Below, piece after piece: positions 62,386 to 64,000 of a DNA stretch of 64,000 bases. The notes beneath the pieces are model-generated. The model was not told the DNA's origin, searched no databases, and saw nothing but the letters and a program-made list of their open reading frames with translations. Both the position numbers and the translations under genes were made by a program. This DNA is from Dromiciops gliroides (lineage: Eukaryota > Chordata > Mammalia > Microbiotheria > Microbiotheriidae). Position 1 is the first letter of the stretch. Every line of letters starts with the position of its first letter. The stretch is from the NCBI RefSeq assembly GCF_019393635.1, contig NC_057861.1, forward strand, positions 78,437,327-78,501,326, written 5' to 3'.

Positions 62386-63264
62386 GACTTACCTGAAGTA
62401 TAGCATACTGAATTTCCCCAAAATAATCAATGGTTTTTAAAATGTTCCTCCAGTTTTTCTGTCTTTTGCCTTTATTTTAATATTTCTTACCGTCTTGTGA
62501 AATCACTGAATACTTTTTGGCCTGTTTTAGTTTTCATGGAATCTGTTACTTCAGTGAGATTTCTATATATTCTTGTTCCAATTCTTTCCCACAGAGCTTT
62601 TATATCACTATTTTCATTTCTTCTATGTATTCATGTAACTGGAAAATCCAGTTTTTCCTTTGAGGCTTTGCTTTTAGTTATTACAGAGTTATGCTCTTCT
62701 TTGTGGGGGGGGGATCTCTAGATTTACAGTCATTGTTTATTCTGGTAATTTTCTTTTTTGATTTACTCATCCCTCCAGTTTTAGTACCTTAATTGAGACC
62801 TTTTGTCAGGGCCAGGGTCCCTCCCCCAGCCCCATTCTGTGCTTTTGGATGGGGGTTAGGCCCCTGCTTTCCCTACATGATCTTGTCCTCCTGTCTTCCT
62901 TGGCTTCCTTTAAGTTTTAGCTAAAATTCTCCCCTTCTGCAAGAAGCTTTTCCTGATATCCCCTTAATGCTGGTTCTTTCTCTCTGAAATTAGCTCCAAT
63001 TTAACCTATATCTGTCCTGTTTGTACACTGTTGTTTCTTGTAGACTCTTCAATAGATTGTGAATTCTTTGAGGGCAGGGACTGTATTTTGCCTTTTTTTG
63101 CATTGTCTGCAAAAGATTATTATATTTTGCACTATGAATGTTGAGAAATTCTATCTGGAAAATAAAGTAAACTTCCACTTTGTTTGATGAAGTTTTAAAA
63201 ATTTCTTTGGATACAATGCCTGGAATATAGTAAATGCTTAAAAATATTTATTTGTTTTGTCATG
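62386..63264. other. Unidentified AT-rich DNA and an L2 3' end
   Basis: 62386-62800 may continue the same old LINE as 61377. About 62880-63250 is a plus-sense L2 3' end (GAAGCTTTTCCTGATATCC, GAATTCTTTGAGGGCAGGG). Confidence 0.5.
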
Positions 63265-63280
63265 GGTCATTTGGGTTCTT

Positions 63281-63430
63281 TTTTTTTTTTTTTTGCTGGG
63301 CATTGAGGGTTAAGTGACTTGCTCAGGGTCACACAGCTAGTAAGTGTCAAGTGTCTGAGGCCGGATTTGAACTCAGATCCTCCTGAATCCAGGGCCGGTA
63401 CTTTATCCACTGTGCCACCTAGCTGCCCCC
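63281..63430 (-). mobile_element. WSINE1/Mar1-like SINE
   Basis: Reverse copy. GGTCATTTGGGTTCTT is duplicated at 63265-63280 and 63431-63446. Confidence 0.93.
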
Positions 63431-63664
63431 GGTCATTTGGGTTCTTGCACTGAGCTGCACATCCCGGGGTTTTGCCCCCCCCCATCACCTCTCTAATGTA
63501 TGCCCTCTAGATGACAAAATCTCAATTATTAAAATAACTTCCTAGCTGGTGTTTCTATCCCTGTTCTCTCTCTTTCTCCTTTATACCACATACTGGAATA
63601 ATCTTGAGTTACATGGGATAAGAAGGGATAAGTGGGTTATCATTTGCACTATTAGAAGCTGTAG

Positions 63665-63804
63665 GGGCAGCTAGGTGGCTCAATGGATAAAGCACTGGCC
63701 CTGGATTCAGGAGGACCTGAGTTCAAATGCAGCCTCAGACACTTGACACATACTAGCCCTGTGACTCTGGGCAAGTCACTTAACCCTCATTGCCCTGAAA
63801 AAAG

Positions 63805-63807
<3 letters not shown>
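63665..63807 (+). mobile_element. WSINE1/Mar1-like SINE with a CAG-repeat tail
   Basis: Plus-strand copy. Its A tail is short (AAAAAAGAAG) and runs into nine CAG units. Confidence 0.9.

Positions 63808-63834
<27 letters not shown>
63808..63834 (+). repeat. (CAG)9 microsatellite
   Basis: Nine uninterrupted CAG units, followed by CTG, directly after the SINE tail. Confidence 0.97.
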
Positions 63835-63835
<1 letters not shown>

Positions 63836-64000
63836 TGTGATGGGTCCATTTAATATGCATAGGTCTGGTCATGTTGCTCCCCTGCTCCACAATCTTCAAT
63901 GACTTCCTATTGTCTATCTATTACAGTTCTTATTTATCTACGGGGCATTAAAAGCCCTTCACAATATGGCAGCCCATCTTTGCCTTTTGTATTTTCACCC
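63835..64000 (+). mobile_element. L2 fragment at the window edge
   Basis: GGTCATGTTGCTCCCCTGC, AATGACTTCCTATTGTC and AAAGCCCTTCACAATATGG follow plus-sense L2 order. Continues past the window. Confidence 0.65.

Overview
The window is mammalian genomic DNA and almost certainly marsupial. It has no compact operons, it has large introns, and it carries more than thirty copies of one tRNA-derived SINE (head GGGGCAGCTAGGTGG, body ending CAAGTCACTTAACCC, A-rich tail). That SINE resembles the marsupial WSINE1/Mar1 group. It sits beside L1, L2, CR1/L3, MIR-core SINEs, RTE-tailed SINEs and LTR elements. Family names for repeats are from recognition by eye; no database was searched.

The genes are a head-to-tail cluster of KRAB zinc-finger (C2H2) transcription-factor genes, all on the + strand. 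Gene 1 is represented only by its last exon (1504-3362), which encodes a spacer and 18 intact C2H2 fingers; its promoter and KRAB exons would lie left of the window. Gene 2 runs from a CpG-rich first exon (about 14.5-14.8 kb) through a short exon (17825-17881), an intact KRAB-A exon (24090-24216) and an intact KRAB-B exon (32000-32116) to a finger exon at 38238. Two in-frame stop codons (38816, 38825) break that finger exon after two complete fingers, although six or seven further fingers continue in the same frame to 39376. Gene 3 has a CpG-rich promoter at about 42.8-43.5 kb, decayed copies of the short exon (48379), KRAB-A (50414) and KRAB-B (51437), and an intact finger exon (52822-54072, 11 fingers). 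A third CpG island with a splice donor (58450-58850) probably starts a fourth gene that continues to the right.

The most notable biology is opposite decay in neighbouring paralogues. Gene 2 kept the KRAB repressor module and lost most of its fingers, while gene 3 kept the fingers and lost KRAB. KRAB normally recruits TRIM28/KAP1, and the fingers choose DNA targets, often transposons. Remnants of dead fingers follow the stop codon of all three arrays. Between the genes the DNA is dense with transposons, many with clear target-site duplications (TSDs) that allow insertions to be delimited to the base. They include a probably young 5'-truncated L1 (43814-44937), a tandem SINE pair with a triplicated target site, a tailless SINE fragment with perfect duplications, and an inverted LTR pair.

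Layout: 1-1503 intron of gene 1 with an L1 fragment; 1504-3362 gene 1 finger exon; 3.4-14.4 kb old repeats; 14.5-39.4 kb gene 2; 39.4-42.7 kb mostly L2; 42.8-54.1 kb gene 3 with an L1 insertion; 54.1-58.4 kb repeats; 58.45-64 kb promoter and first intron of a presumed gene 4, repeat-filled. I saw no tRNA or rRNA genes, no CRISPR arrays and no bacterial or plasmid features.
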